The notes under the pieces: model-generated
Seen by the model: the letters and a program-made list of their open reading frames with translations, nothing else
Database searches by the model: none
What the model was told of the DNA's origin: nothing
In this document: positions 1 through 10,340 of the stretch, piece after piece
Layout of the letters: every line of letters begins with the position of its first letter
How positions within the stretch are numbered: position 1 is the first letter of the stretch
Program-made: the position numbers and the translations under genes
Assembly (NCBI GenBank): GCA_014529385.2
Contig: CM043962.1
Location: forward strand, 91,566,680-91,630,679
Direction of reading: 5' to 3'
Source of the DNA: Adiantum capillus-veneris
Lineage: Eukaryota > Streptophyta > Polypodiopsida > Polypodiales > Pteridaceae
Length of the DNA stretch: 64,000 bases

Positions 1-77
1 CTGCAACTGAGTATCCCCACAGAATCTTCGACATTTTTTTATGATCAATGTATACAAGGCGATACATAAAAGGGTGG

Positions 78-80
<3 letters not shown>

Positions 81-120
<40 letters not shown>
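81..120. repeat. Poly-G tract, about 40 G
   Basis: An uninterrupted run of G follows a G-rich lead-in. It may be a real homopolymer or G-quadruplex-forming tract, or a sequencing or assembly artefact. Nothing coding is attached to it. Confidence 0.9.
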
Positions 121-121
<1 letters not shown>

Positions 122-348
122 AATTTGAAAGAATAATCTCATCTCACCCCTATCCCCCCCAAAAACTGAGAGTTTCTTTAAGTACTACTTTATGGTTGGT
201 GTTTGAATTTCCATAGCAAACCTGAGAAAAGAAAGGTACATGAGATTGCAGTTTTTGAGAAAGCATCTCAAGCGTATCTACCAAATGTGCTTGATAGTGA
301 TCAGCAGGACTAGATGATGAGATGCAGTGAATCAAGTCTCGGGCATGA

Positions 349-441
349 TACTCCAAGGGGTGGCGCCCCTTGGAGTATCTCTTTGCTTATACTCAACACG
401 CCACCCCTTGGAGTATCTCTTTGCTTATACTCAACAAGCGT
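349..441. repeat. Perfect 12-bp inverted repeat plus 38-bp tandem repeat
   Basis: Arms at 349-360 and 366-377 (TACTCCAAGGGG and its complement) are separated by 5 bases. The right arm opens a 38-bp unit that starts again at 404. Each unit ends in ACTCAACA, so on the minus strand it starts TGTTGAGT, like an LTR terminus. It may be a rearranged LTR end, but no partner LTR was found. Confidence 0.6.
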
Positions 442-539
442 GCCGGGTGCAAGAACAAGAGCTTCACCTAGACGGGAGTTATCTGTAAGCTATTGCTGAT
501 GTATACAACTAAGACCATGGCTTGATATTACAGACCTTG

Positions 540-617
540 GTGAAAAATCAACCTGCTGATTTTTTCAAATCATTCTAGTAGATTGAGAAATTAGGATGGG
601 TTGTGCGTCTCAATTAG
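540..617 (+). pseudogene. Ty1/copia RNase H C-terminal remnant
   Basis: The plus-strand frame starting at 543 reads KNQPADFFKSF, two stop codons, then IEKLGWVVRLN and a stop. This matches the end of copia polyproteins (the ENPADFFTK-type motif followed by the last residues of pol). Only this tail is recognisable. The sequence upstream (about 440-540) is too decayed to place and no flanking LTR was identified. It is a dead fragment of a copia family distinct from the ones further right. Confidence 0.6.
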
Positions 618-2900
618 GGATGTGCAAATCACACTTTTTTATGGATGAGATGTCTGGTAAATGGGGAGGCCTTCTCCAAGATAGGAAGTGATTGGAGAAT
701 ATGTAGGGAAAGGATGTGGGGTCACCTTGTATTGGGGCTATTGTTCATTGTTGGGTCTGTTCATCATTTGATCTTTTGTACTCTTGTACGTGGTCTACTA
801 TGTCTGCCATGGTAAATTTCAATTTTCTAACGTTTGAAACATTTGGAGTTTGAATGACATTTCAAACCCGACCATAACTCCATTCAAAAGGAGGAGTTCC
901 CTTTTGCAACGGTTGTTGACTCATGATTCATCATGATGTTGATTATTGTAATTCATGAAGGTGCTTGTAAATGCTTTATTTCATCGATGAATTCTTTTTA
1001 AGTGCTAGAAAATTAGGGTCACATTTGTTTTAGTACAAAGGTCAGAATCAAATTCATTCCATACTTCCGAACTTGTTTATGGCTATGCTGATGTCTTTTG
1101 AGTGATGCTTCTTGCACGTTGCACAGAGACGCTCTCACTACATAAGCAGCATGCATGGTCACTAACCATATTCAAAGACTATTTGAGCTAATGAAACATG
1201 TGGCAAAGGACATGACTGTAGTGGGAGTTTCGATACCTTATCTGGGAAGAGCACTAGCTCTTGGCCGTGGGCCAATTGACAAGCGGTAGAGAAAGAGAAG
1301 AGGAAATTGCAAGCTGATACCTATGGTTGCAACCCACCAACCCCGATACGTAACACAAGATGAGGAAGATGGAGGAGAATACCATGATGACTTCACTATT
1401 CGAACCCCATTGAGGATACAGCATATGATTCTAAACGGCTTCAAAGTGAATTTGGGCGAGAGATAGGAATCAACAAAGAACGCTTAACAAAAAAGGTGAA
1501 CACAAAACACCAAGATTAACAAGGAGTTGAAAAATCATGAAGAGGTGTGATTTACATGCCAACTTCAGGGATCAAACAAATGAGAGATCTAGAAGTGGAG
1601 AAGCAAGGATTTTAAGTAACTGGAGCAGGAGCAGGAGGCTCAAATCGGAGGAGACGCACCCGAGAAGATGTCTATTTCAGAGAAGAATTATTGCAAGAAA
1701 CCTACAAAGGTCAAGGATGGATAAACAGGTGCAAAAACGATGAGTCATCCCATGAAGACTTGCATAGGCTGTTGCAACATAGCATCAATCTCCTCCATGG
1801 TGAAAAGCCAGGGAGGTCTCACCCGGTCTCAAGTGATGATACCCTATATCCTCATGTGTACATGCCACCTATGAATAGGTCCGAGGGCTTAGGCATCTCG
1901 AATGACCAAGCTAGACTGCTCGACCAAGCAATATACCCTGTCCAGGGGGTATATTGTATTGCCGCTCAACACCATCTTGAGTGGTGTTGTTGAAGAAATC
2001 CCTAAGCTCTCTGGGCTGGTGCTTTGTGTGTCCACTTTCTGATCCTCAATAATGTCTCAAACTAGCGTATCTCTAGAAGAAAGAGTTCCAAGCATCTCTG
2101 GTCCGTGTAGCCGTGCCCCCAACCCTCAATTGTGTAGAGGAGGAGGACACTCTGGTTTTAAATTTTAAAGAGAGATTCAATGACAGCAGAGGAAAGATGC
2201 CCTTTTTCGGAGAAGAGGAGAGAGACCCGCTAAGCAAATGCCTCTCCACATGCTTAATGGGGAGCAACTGAATGATGTTGATATAGCAGCCATGCTGTAA
2301 ATGCTTGAATACATGGCCAAGAAAAGACCATTTGTGGTTCTCAAGTCAATGCAACAGCGTGTGACCAACATGGATCTGGAAATCACCTTGCCTTAACTGT
2401 GGAACTTTAAAGGTTTTTTGGGAGAAGATGACCATGCATGGTGATTATGTCAAATGGATGAAAATTCAAGCTTGTTTCTTGGAAAGAGTTGAAGAAGATA
2501 GATCAAGAGATTCCAAAAAACTCAACTACACCGCTTGCTAAAGGGAAGAGTTCAAATCTTCCAAGAAGGCTTTCAAAGGCTAGGTATGCGAGCCCACCTG
2601 ACACGAGGTGTCACAAAGTGATGACATGGCATGACCACCCGGACAGACACCTAGCAGATAAAAAATGATCTTATAAGTTGGAATGATCTTATAAGTTGTT
2701 CCAACTTATGGGTCCCTTTCCAACGAGGCCCGGGGGACGCAAGAAAAATAAAATCGCGTGGAATGCTGACGTGGCACTCGCTGTACGGATAGCCCAGGTT
2801 TCACGTTGACCGCTGACGTGGCAGCGTACGAAAATTCTGCAAATGGCGCTGGTAGCTTTTGGTGCCAGTTTTTGGACCAGATGCTTTTGGAACTTGCAAT
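618..2900. other. No recognisable gene; decayed intergenic DNA
   Basis: Open frames here (for example 1537-1743 and 1691-1993 plus) are short and show no domain I recognise. Near 2667-2700 the word GATCTTATAAGTTG occurs twice in tandem. TGACGTGGCA occurs twice between 2767 and 2825, a G-box/CRE-like motif, but no gene start lies beside it. Confidence 0.5.
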
Positions 2901-2917
2901 GAATCAATCTAGTGGCT

Positions 2918-3607
2918 TCAACCTATACCCATCAACTCACTGCAATGTGTAAACCGCTCCAAAGCTAAGCCTTTCGTCAAAGCATCTGTTGGGTTGTCGT
3001 CAGTGTGTACCTTGACCAAATCAATGAGCTTTTTGGCCAAGAAATCTCTCATGAGATGATAACGGACTTCAATGTGTTTCGATTTGGAGTGAAACACGGG
3101 ATTCCTTGCCAATGCAAGAGCACTCTGACTATCACAATATATCACTGGAGTCTCATCAATGCCAAGATTTCTGACCAAGCGAGATAATCATACAGCTTCT
3201 TTACTTGCATCCGACAATGCAACGTACTCTGCTTCCGTAGTGGAAGACGACGTACAATCTTGAAGACATGACCTCCAAGATACTGCTGCTTCAACAAATA
3301 TGAAGACATAGCCAGATGTCGATCTTCTATTGTCAACACAACCCGCATAGTCTACATCCGCATAACCCACGATGGATGCATCACTGTTCCCGAATCGTAA
3401 ACATCTGCCAACCGTACCTTTGAGGTACCTAAGAATGTGCTTCACTGCTTCCCAATGCTTGCTGCCAGGATTTGCCATATATCGGCTCACTACTCCCCCT
3501 GCAAAAGCAATGTCTGGTCTTGTGGCTACCATAGCATACATGAGACTACCCACTGCGAAGATTATGGTACCTTAGCCATTTCAGATTGCTCAGCATCAGT
3601 TTTGGGT
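2918..3607 (-). pseudogene. Ty1/copia pol fragment (end of RT and RNase H)
   Basis: The minus-strand product has the copia signatures SEMAKVP, then GSLMYAMVATRPDIAFA, HWEAVKHILRYLKGT, DNRRSTSGYVF, STTEAEYVALSDASKEAV, CDSQSALALARNP and VKVHTDDNPTDALTKG, ending at 2918. One in-frame TGA at 3188-3190 replaces the expected Trp after KEAV; otherwise the frame holds. RNase H acidic positions in DSQSA are present. The fragment resembles the copia at 60-64 kb (same GSLMYA block). The upstream RT is missing: coding sequence stops at about 3607, where a LINE 3' end begins. Confidence 0.9.
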
Positions 3608-3615
3608 GCCGCGGG

Positions 3616-4003
3616 GCACCAGAGGCACACTGATCGACTGAGCGATTGAGCTGGGGAGATCCAGAAGCCTACCACTGCGGAGGACTACACAACATCGATG
3701 GAGGCTGCATCAGAGGATTCGGATCACTTTGGCCCGACATGCACGACGTCCGGTCAGACTACTAACCATGGAGGAGATTGATGAGATCCGCCAACGACCG
3801 ATGTTGGATCTCGTGTGATCTAGCTATCCCAGCTAGCTGCTTAGTTCACACCTAGAAGTTTAGGATTCTATAGTATTTTATTTTGTCATTCTGTCATCTT
3901 GTTACTCTGACTTTGTATCAGACCTAGCACATTGTAACTTTCTGGTCTCATAGGTCACTTTGGCCTTTTGAAGACGTTAATATAACTTTTCATTTCTCTC
4001 TCT
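3616..4003 (+). mobile_element. LINE copy A: 5'-truncated 3' end
   Basis: This matches the last 390 bp of LINE copy E (23590-24003): the basic C-terminal tail of ORF2 (to about 3820), the 3' UTR, and the terminal block containing GGTCTCATAGGTCAC and TTGAAGACGTTAATATAAC. It ends in a short TC run at 3995-4003. The 5' truncation point lies in the copia fragment on its left. Directly after the TC run another LINE piece (copy B) starts, so the two are head to tail. Confidence 0.85.
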
Positions 4004-6420
4004 ACACAGCATCAGGGCAGCCACCTTTGCTTGACCCTCTAGAGGCATGCCCAGAAACATGTACTTTCTTTACTGCTGAGAGGTTAAGGAAAGCCATTGA
4101 CAAGATGAAGACAGGAAGAGCACAGGATCATGATGGTTTGATAGCAGAGCACTTTATCCATGCCAGAGATATGCTTGCAGAGCCTCTTGCTATGATGTTT
4201 AATAGAGCTATGTATGAAGGTTTCCCTAAGACCTGGAGTATGTCCACTATTGTGCCTATCTTCAAGTCAGGAGATCCTATGCTTCCCGGGAATTACCGAA
4301 CCATCATGGTTGGTCACACTCTGGCTAGGCTATATGCATCAATTCTTGAGCATGAGCTGAGTGGATGGGCAGAGAGGGAGGGCATACAAGCAGCAGGACA
4401 GGCAGGGTTCTGGAGAGGTTTCTCAACTCTTGACCAGAGTTTGACACTCAGAGCCATTATTGAGAAGGGTAGACACCATGGCAGGAGGATATATTGTAGC
4501 TATGTGGATTTCCGCAAAGCCTTTGATACAGTGCCACGAGGCAGACTCATATGCACATTGCAGGACATGGGGGTGCCCATAGAGCTGATCTGGGGGATTT
4601 TAGCTTTATACAAGACAGTGGTAGGTACGCACTACTCAAGGTATGTCCGACATGGTTCACTCCACCATTGGGGTGAAGCAGGGTTGTCACCTATCTCTGA
4701 CTCTCTTTGGGATATATGTAGATGAGTTTTTAGATTATGTACATACAGAGGGTGATAGAGCTGCCCAGCTTGCACGGACATGGATTCTGTTGCTATTATA
4801 TGCTGATGATATTGTGTTGACCTCCGATTCTCCAAAGGGGATGCAGCGTCATTTGGATGCATTGCATGGATTTGCACGGGATAGTGGATTGTCTGTGAAC
4901 CTTGGTAAGACCAAGGTAATGGTGTTTAACACCACGATGTAGTGGGTAAGGAGGTCTGCCCCCACTTTTACATATGGTCGAGAGACTGTGGAGTATGTAG
5001 ATACATACACTTTCTTGGGGCGGTTTTTAGTGGTCGAGTATTTTCCCTGAGGCGTGCAACAGATACGCGATTGACCAGAGCCTATGCAGCATTGGGGAGA
5101 CTTGAGAGGATATGTTTGCAGGTTCAGTTCTAGGAACCTCGGACAAAGCTTTGGCTCTTTGACACTTTGGTCACTTCGGCCAGGCTGTACGGAGTGGAGA
5201 TATGGGGCCCCTCAGTTGATCACCATAGCAGAGCTGGAAGTACTGATGGATGGAGATGTATGGAGAAGCCCTTGGTGTCTATGATTTCTCGGATGATTAG
5301 GGCCAAGGCCTCAGTACCACATGACATTGTTAGGGCGGAGCTCACTGCTCCTCCATTGGTAGTGGAGGCACTCACTCGATCAATTTCATTTATGCATAGC
5401 ACTTGGGCTCTCCCCAGAGACAGATATGCTCGATTAGCACTAGAATCTTCGCGACAGCTGGCATTGCAAGGAGATAGATCATGTTGGTATGCAAAGATAG
5501 CATCTTGGTTTCAGTTACATGGCTATAGTATGGATCGGCCACCCCCATTTCAGTACTCTCTGGATGCACCTTCCAGCTCCCTCACTAGGGCAGAGATTAC
5601 TAGGCTCATCAGACAGGACTTGCTTCAGTTGCATACGAAGAGGACATGGATACAACCTACACATGAGCTAGGTACAAAGATGACTTTCTATAGAGAGCAT
5701 CTTCTCCAACTCATGGAGGATGGTTTTATGATCAGACCAGGATACATGGACACTCATCTATCCAACAGGATCCGATGTGTAGCTATTGGTCAGATACGCA
5801 CATCCTCACATCAGCTAGAGATCGAGACGGGCAGATTTAGAGGAGTACCCGTTGAGTCCAAGATTTGCCAGGTGTGCTGGATAGAGCCAGAGACAGAGCT
5901 ACATTACATATGTCACTGCCCAGTATACTATGAGATACGAGGCCGCTTTCACTGTCTATTCCGAGAGGGTTTTGGGCCACTTTCTAGAGTCATGAGATAC
6001 CAGGATCAGAGATGCCTCGGATTATACTTACTGGAGATTCGCAAACACAGAGAGGATCTCTTGAAGAGGGGCACAATGAGAGAGATCCAGCACCAGTGGA
6101 AGATTACAGATTTCTTCACAGACAAAGGAGTCCGAGCAGCCCCAACAGCATAACAACACTAGAGGCATACGGCTTGGTCGGGCGATAGAGTTGGGGTGAT
6201 CCCGTCGCCCACAGATGAGGGGGCCTTCTCGACATCGCCGCAGACTACGACAGAGGATCCATACCATTCTGGCGCGACATAGGAGCCGTCCCGACAAAGT
6301 GCCTACCGTGGAGGACATTGAATCTCTATAGCCTTTTGGATACATATATGATGCCTCGACTGTCAGAGAGCTCCATTGTATCAGCTCACCCCTTTGTATT
6401 CCACTTGTCAATGATAGCAT
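4004..6420 (+). pseudogene. LINE copy B: ORF2 reverse transcriptase, broken
   Basis: A 5'-truncated non-LTR retrotransposon ORF2. The frame from 4027 carries RT motifs DKMKTGRAQDHDGL, VPIFKSGD, NYRTI, AGFWRGFSTLDQ and DFRKAFDTV. After a frameshift near 4630 come GVKQGC and the catalytic YADDIVL (about 4798-4818), then NLGKTKVMVF. Further breaks are a TAG at 4940-4942, a one-base loss near 5020 and a stop near 5131. The rest (5167-6153) is open and contains a C-x2-C...H-x3-C knuckle (CQVC to HYICHC, about 5865-5915) typical of LINE C-termini. The basic tail and part of the 3' UTR follow to about 6420. There is no endonuclease (truncated off) and no (CT)n tail. Confidence 0.92.
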
Positions 6421-7312
6421 GCCAAGTCAGTGCCCGTAATCATCTCTGCATGCATCAGATTTGCAGCCCTTAATCCAAACCTGCAGCAACCAAAGCGGTA
6501 GTGGCATGGCAGCTCTCTGAAATTGATGAGGTGATGACACCTCATCATGAGTACTGTAAATTCTCCCGTAATCTGACCTCGACTGTGCCATATTCAGGTG
6601 CACACTACGAGGGAGCACTTGCCTACACCACTGAGTGCACTAAATAATGCTGGCTCTGTTGGCCCCCGGACCCTTGGCGGACGGATGTCCATTCCCCCAT
6701 AATACTTGCTCCCCAATGGCTCCCGACCTCCGCCGGCCTCCGCCGGTCACCAAGGGGTCGTAGGTATTATGAGGAATGGACACTAAGTGTCAATTCCCTA
6801 CCCCTTCATGCCTTTTGCCAATCATGTTAACATGTCAAGTCTCAAGATTCACAACATGATGCTTAGCATGATCAAGCACATGCTAACCAAGATTTCAATT
6901 GAGTGCATCCCTTTAGACAGACTACTTGAGGATGAACATGAGGTACATTTAGGCTATGGAGGAGTCACCTAAAAAGTGATACGGGGGGCTTTTATATTAT
7001 TTATATTGTCTAGCATCAATGGTGAAGTGATTGTCAAAAAATACTCGTTCTATTGAAAGAAGCTTTCACTGTTATGATCGAGTAGGTATTTTCTGTAGCC
7101 TATTAGAAAGTTTCACAGCCGTTTGCAGTGTGTTGGCGGACTTTGTAGCAAATAATTCACCTTTTGATATATATTTTCTTTCTAGCTTGTTTTTGGAGAC
7201 ATTAACTTTTGACGCTATAGAGATTAGGGTGAATCAAGTAAAATTATTCACTTTTGGGGCATTCTCAGTGTCTATGTATTTGATTTATGAACAAATGTTC
7301 ATTTTTATCCTC

Positions 7313-7313
<1 letters not shown>
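6421..7313. other. No recognisable gene
   Basis: Apart from the hairpin at 6687-6781 nothing is recognised here. Short frames such as 6787-6972 plus have no recognisable domain. Confidence 0.5.
6687..6781. repeat. Inverted repeat / long hairpin, GC-rich loop
   Basis: The left arm 6687-6705 (GTCCATTCCCCCATAATAC) and right arm 6764-6781 (GTATTATGAGGAATGGAC) are nearly perfect complements. They enclose a 58-base GC-rich loop that itself contains CCGGCCTCCGCCGG. It could be a very small MITE-like or foldback element. Confidence 0.7.

Positions 7314-7356
<43 letters not shown>
7314..7356. repeat. (TC)n microsatellite
   Basis: About 21 TC units. Neither flank carries the LINE 3' end motif, so this tract is not evidently a LINE tail. 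Confidence 0.95.
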
Positions 7357-7359
<3 letters not shown>

Positions 7360-7771
7360 CAGGGCCAGAAATTGCAAGCCTTCCCGCCCTTCCTTTGTTA
7401 CTAGCCCTGCACATGCCGGGCAAATTTATAGTAGCTCTTCCTAAGGATGGGCAGGCCGCTCAACTGACCCTGCCCCTAGAAGGGCTCACTTTTTCAAAGT
7501 CTTCCTAGGGAAGGGCAACTGCTGAAAATTCCCTGCAGAGATTGACTTGAATTGTACTTAGAGGCTAGAGCATGTGCCACAGAGTTTGAGAGGCCCCAAG
7601 GCTCAAGGTTGTTCAAGCTTGTAGTGTGCACCTTAAAAGTTTTAAATAAGGTCAGTTTTTAACGAGCTAGAGTGTGGTTATTGATAGTGGGCATGCACCC
7701 TTAAACTAACGTATTTAAATTTATAGTTTTGAATGCATGCAGCACTGCCAGTCGATAGCCTGCATATTCCA

Positions 7772-7936
7772 AAGTTCGAACTTCGAACGTCCCTTGAACA
7801 TGAACTTCGAACTTTCCGGTTGAAACTTATCGTTTCATATTGTTTGATTGAATCGCACTTGCAGGCGACTCTAGAGTCCAAATCCCAGAAAGGGCGAATC
7901 TAGATTCCAGCTCCATAGTTGACTATCGATAGTCAA
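7772..7936. repeat. Cluster of perfect short palindromes
   Basis: Four perfect palindromes lie within 165 bp: AAGTTCGAACTT (7772-7783), GACTCTAGAGTC (7867-7878), GAATCTAGATTC (7896-7907) and TTGACTATCGATAGTCAA (7919-7936, 18 bp). Confidence 0.85.
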
Positions 7937-8010
7937 AGTCCAGACTCTAGAGCCGATGGGTGATGGCAGGGCATCTATCGTGGTTCGGCAGCCATGTGAG
8001 TTCGTGATTG

Positions 8011-8170
8011 TTTTGTACAAGGTCTCTTAATTTTCTAGCTGTAGGTGCTGGGTATGATTTTTGCCATATTTTTAGTTTTGTGATCAGTTATGGTGGAGAG
8101 CAGCTTAATGTCATTGGTACTTGTTTTGTACAGGGTCTCTTACTTTTCTAGCCGTAGGTGCTGGGTGGTA
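8011..8170. repeat. Imperfect direct repeat, about 113-bp period
   Basis: A block starting TTTTGTACAAGGTCTCTTA at 8011 recurs as TTTTGTACAGGGTCTCTTA at 8124. Both are followed by TTTCTAGC and GTAGGTGCTGGGT. This is a local duplication. Confidence 0.7.
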
Positions 8171-9083
8171 ACTCATTTCAATGATATATGAATAGAAAAC
8201 CCATTTCTTCAATTAATTTCACTGATGGTGCAATACAAAGATCATGTCATTGCTTTTGAGTCTAATGCAACAATCATAGAGGTTATGCCCGGCTCCAGCT
8301 GCTCTACTGTCACCATTTGATAACAGATTTTGGATTTTAGTCACAAATATTTTGTTGATGCTCTGTAAAGGAAGGGGTGATGGTTCTTTGCATGGATATT
8401 GATCTTTTAGTCGCGACTTGCAAATAGTATGAGTTTGGAAGAGCACGATTTTTTGACTTTTTCTCTATGGGAGGCTTTGTTGGCTAGTTAGAATGCAATC
8501 ATTAAAAATTTTGATTTTGGTAAGGATTTGATGAGAAGGGCAAAAAAAAATTGCCCTTCTTTTTGAAGGTCGAAATGCCACACAACCCTTCCCATGGGAA
8601 GGACACTCTGGAAAATTTTCCTTCCCTAGGATGGGTAAGGGTGCCTTGCAATTTCAAGCATGCTTCCTGCACGTGCGTGCGTACACTCACAATAAATGTG
8701 GATGAAGATTCAAGTGGCAACCCACAATAAACTCTCAAAACCAAAACGATGCAATTTCCTTGTGAGTAATAGGCACTATTGTACATGCAAGAGGCATGGA
8801 ACAGATTGCTAATATAAAACTAGTAATTGTTATGCAAATTATCCTAACAAAGAAGCTAGGGGTTGCAAGTAGAAGAATGTAGCTCTCAAAACAGAGGACT
8901 CTTTCAATCAAGGCAGTTACACATAAAGGCTAAAGGAGGTCAACACAAACCAAAAGGTAAGCAACAAGAGGTCCAAAAAGTGTGCACATGAGAGCATGCA
9001 CATGCACGCACACACGGAGGACAAGGAGGAGGAGAAGCAACATCAAATTGGGGAAACAATGAACAAAGTAGATTAGAGAATGA

Positions 9084-10010
9084 GAGGGGGAGAGAGAGGT
9101 AGATTAGATAGATTTAATTATCGTCCACTGAGGTCAAATATGACCTATGGGACCAAAACAAAACATTACATCAGTTCTTTGAGGTGAAGGTGTCAGATAC
9201 ATATCAGTTAGGGACTGAGGGTCCATCAAGGGATAAGATTAAGAAGGGAAAAACAAGAAACAAAATCTAAGGGGGGTCAAGTGGAGGGGGGGCTGGCTTG
9301 GAAGTTTGAAACTCTTGGATGATGGCTTTACCGTCACGATAGACTGCCCATTTACCTTGTTTACGGGCTTCATGCATCTTCTTTAGCTTGCTTGCTTTTA
9401 GCTTGAGTTGATTTGTGATAAGTTCCTTGGCAATCCAAAACTTTGTTCGTTCTTCTTTGTTCTTGAAAGTGAGGTTGCATTGACCAGGTGGCACACGCCT
9501 ATGCGTGTCATTGATCCAAGAGATAGTATCGGGTTTGATGTTAATTGGTTGAAGAATGTCATTGAGCTTGGTGATGGCTTCTTCCAGTGTGTCCTCGTTG
9601 GTGCACCATGGTGGGGAGAGCCCTCCAATTCTGATCTTGAGAGCAAGGGATTCTTGCAACCTACATTCTTGTAAGGCTGTTTGTATTTCATTGTCGATCT
9701 TCTTATGTGTTGCCTCATGGGCTTCTTTCTGAGCCGCCTTGACAATCTCATTGAGAGAAGCTTCGACTTTGTGTGTCTTTGCTAGAAGATTTTTGTTCTC
9801 CTTTGCTTTCATCTCCTCAAGCTTACTCAAACTTTGTTTGAGTTCAACATTCTCCAAGATAAGCTCTTGGATCTTAGCCTCTAGGGCCATGATCCTTGCG
9901 TCTTGCCGAGTGGTGGGATCCTTCTTAGGCGCAGCTACCACCGCAAGAACTCTTGCGTGTGCTGGCCATTGCTGTGTTGAAGGAGGAGGACATTGGATTT
10001 TCAGATCTTC
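9084..10010 (-). mobile_element. ORF1-only LINE derivative, copy X
   Basis: On the minus strand this unit has an ORF1 frame, about 150 bp of 3' UTR, and a terminal block (GGTCCCATAGGTCATATT, TGACC, then GGACGATAATT at about 9115-9160). It then decays into a CT-rich end (9084-9110). The same 3' end closes copies Y and Z and is related to the end of LINE copies A, C, D and E. No endonuclease or RT frame follows ORF1. The 5' limit is uncertain and no (CT)n was seen there. Confidence 0.75.
9267..9969 (-). pseudogene. LINE ORF1-like RNA-binding protein (copy X)
   Basis: The frame 9267-9941 encodes about 224 residues. The N-terminal half is a charged coiled coil (from MALEAKIQELILENVELKQS onward). 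It is followed by a core starting LKIRIGGLSPPW and a C-terminal block KKMHEARKQGKWAVYRDGKA. The same order (coiled coil, IRxxGL, GK..xYxDG) occurs in ORF1 of LINE copy E, so I infer an ORF1p-type nucleic-acid chaperone. The open frame starts at GTG. An ATG at 9969 gives MASTRKSS, matching the MATRAASRG start of copy Y, but is one base out of frame. So the N-terminus carries a frameshift. Confidence 0.7.
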
Positions 10011-10301
10011 TTGAGTCTGTTATGGGGCAGGCCCGCACAATGCTAGGGAACTTGTACAGGCTAGGGGGAGAGACTATCTTTCCATTGTCAACATACTAAT
10101 GGTCCTTGATAAAAAAGGAAAGAGACCACATCATGATTGCATGGAAGATTACCTCAAATGGTGGTCACTAAGTCATTACCGTCAGAACATCTTGCTGGAG
10201 ATAGTATTAGCCTTAAGGTTTAAAGGAGGTAAGATACCCCTTTGAAGGCTATTTAGGAACCTTGTACCATTTACCAACGGGTAAAGGAGCCATCGAATGT
10301 T

Positions 10302-10340
10302 TTGGCATAGATATCATGGGCTAAGGGATATCTATGCCAA
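10302..10340. repeat. Perfect 14-bp stem hairpin
   Basis: TTGGCATAGATATC (10302-10315) and its exact complement (10327-10340) are separated by 11 bases. Confidence 0.85.

Larger units (their letters stand above)
7357..9083. other. No recognisable gene; palindromes and a short direct repeat
   Basis: No open frame here resembles a known protein. It contains the palindrome cluster at 7772-7936 and the direct repeat at 8011-8170, listed separately. From about 9000 a GA-rich stretch leads into LINE derivative X. Confidence 0.5.

Noticed and set aside
1537-1993. Two overlapping plus-strand frames, possible small gene
   Set aside because: No domain, low complexity, no supporting start or splice signal.
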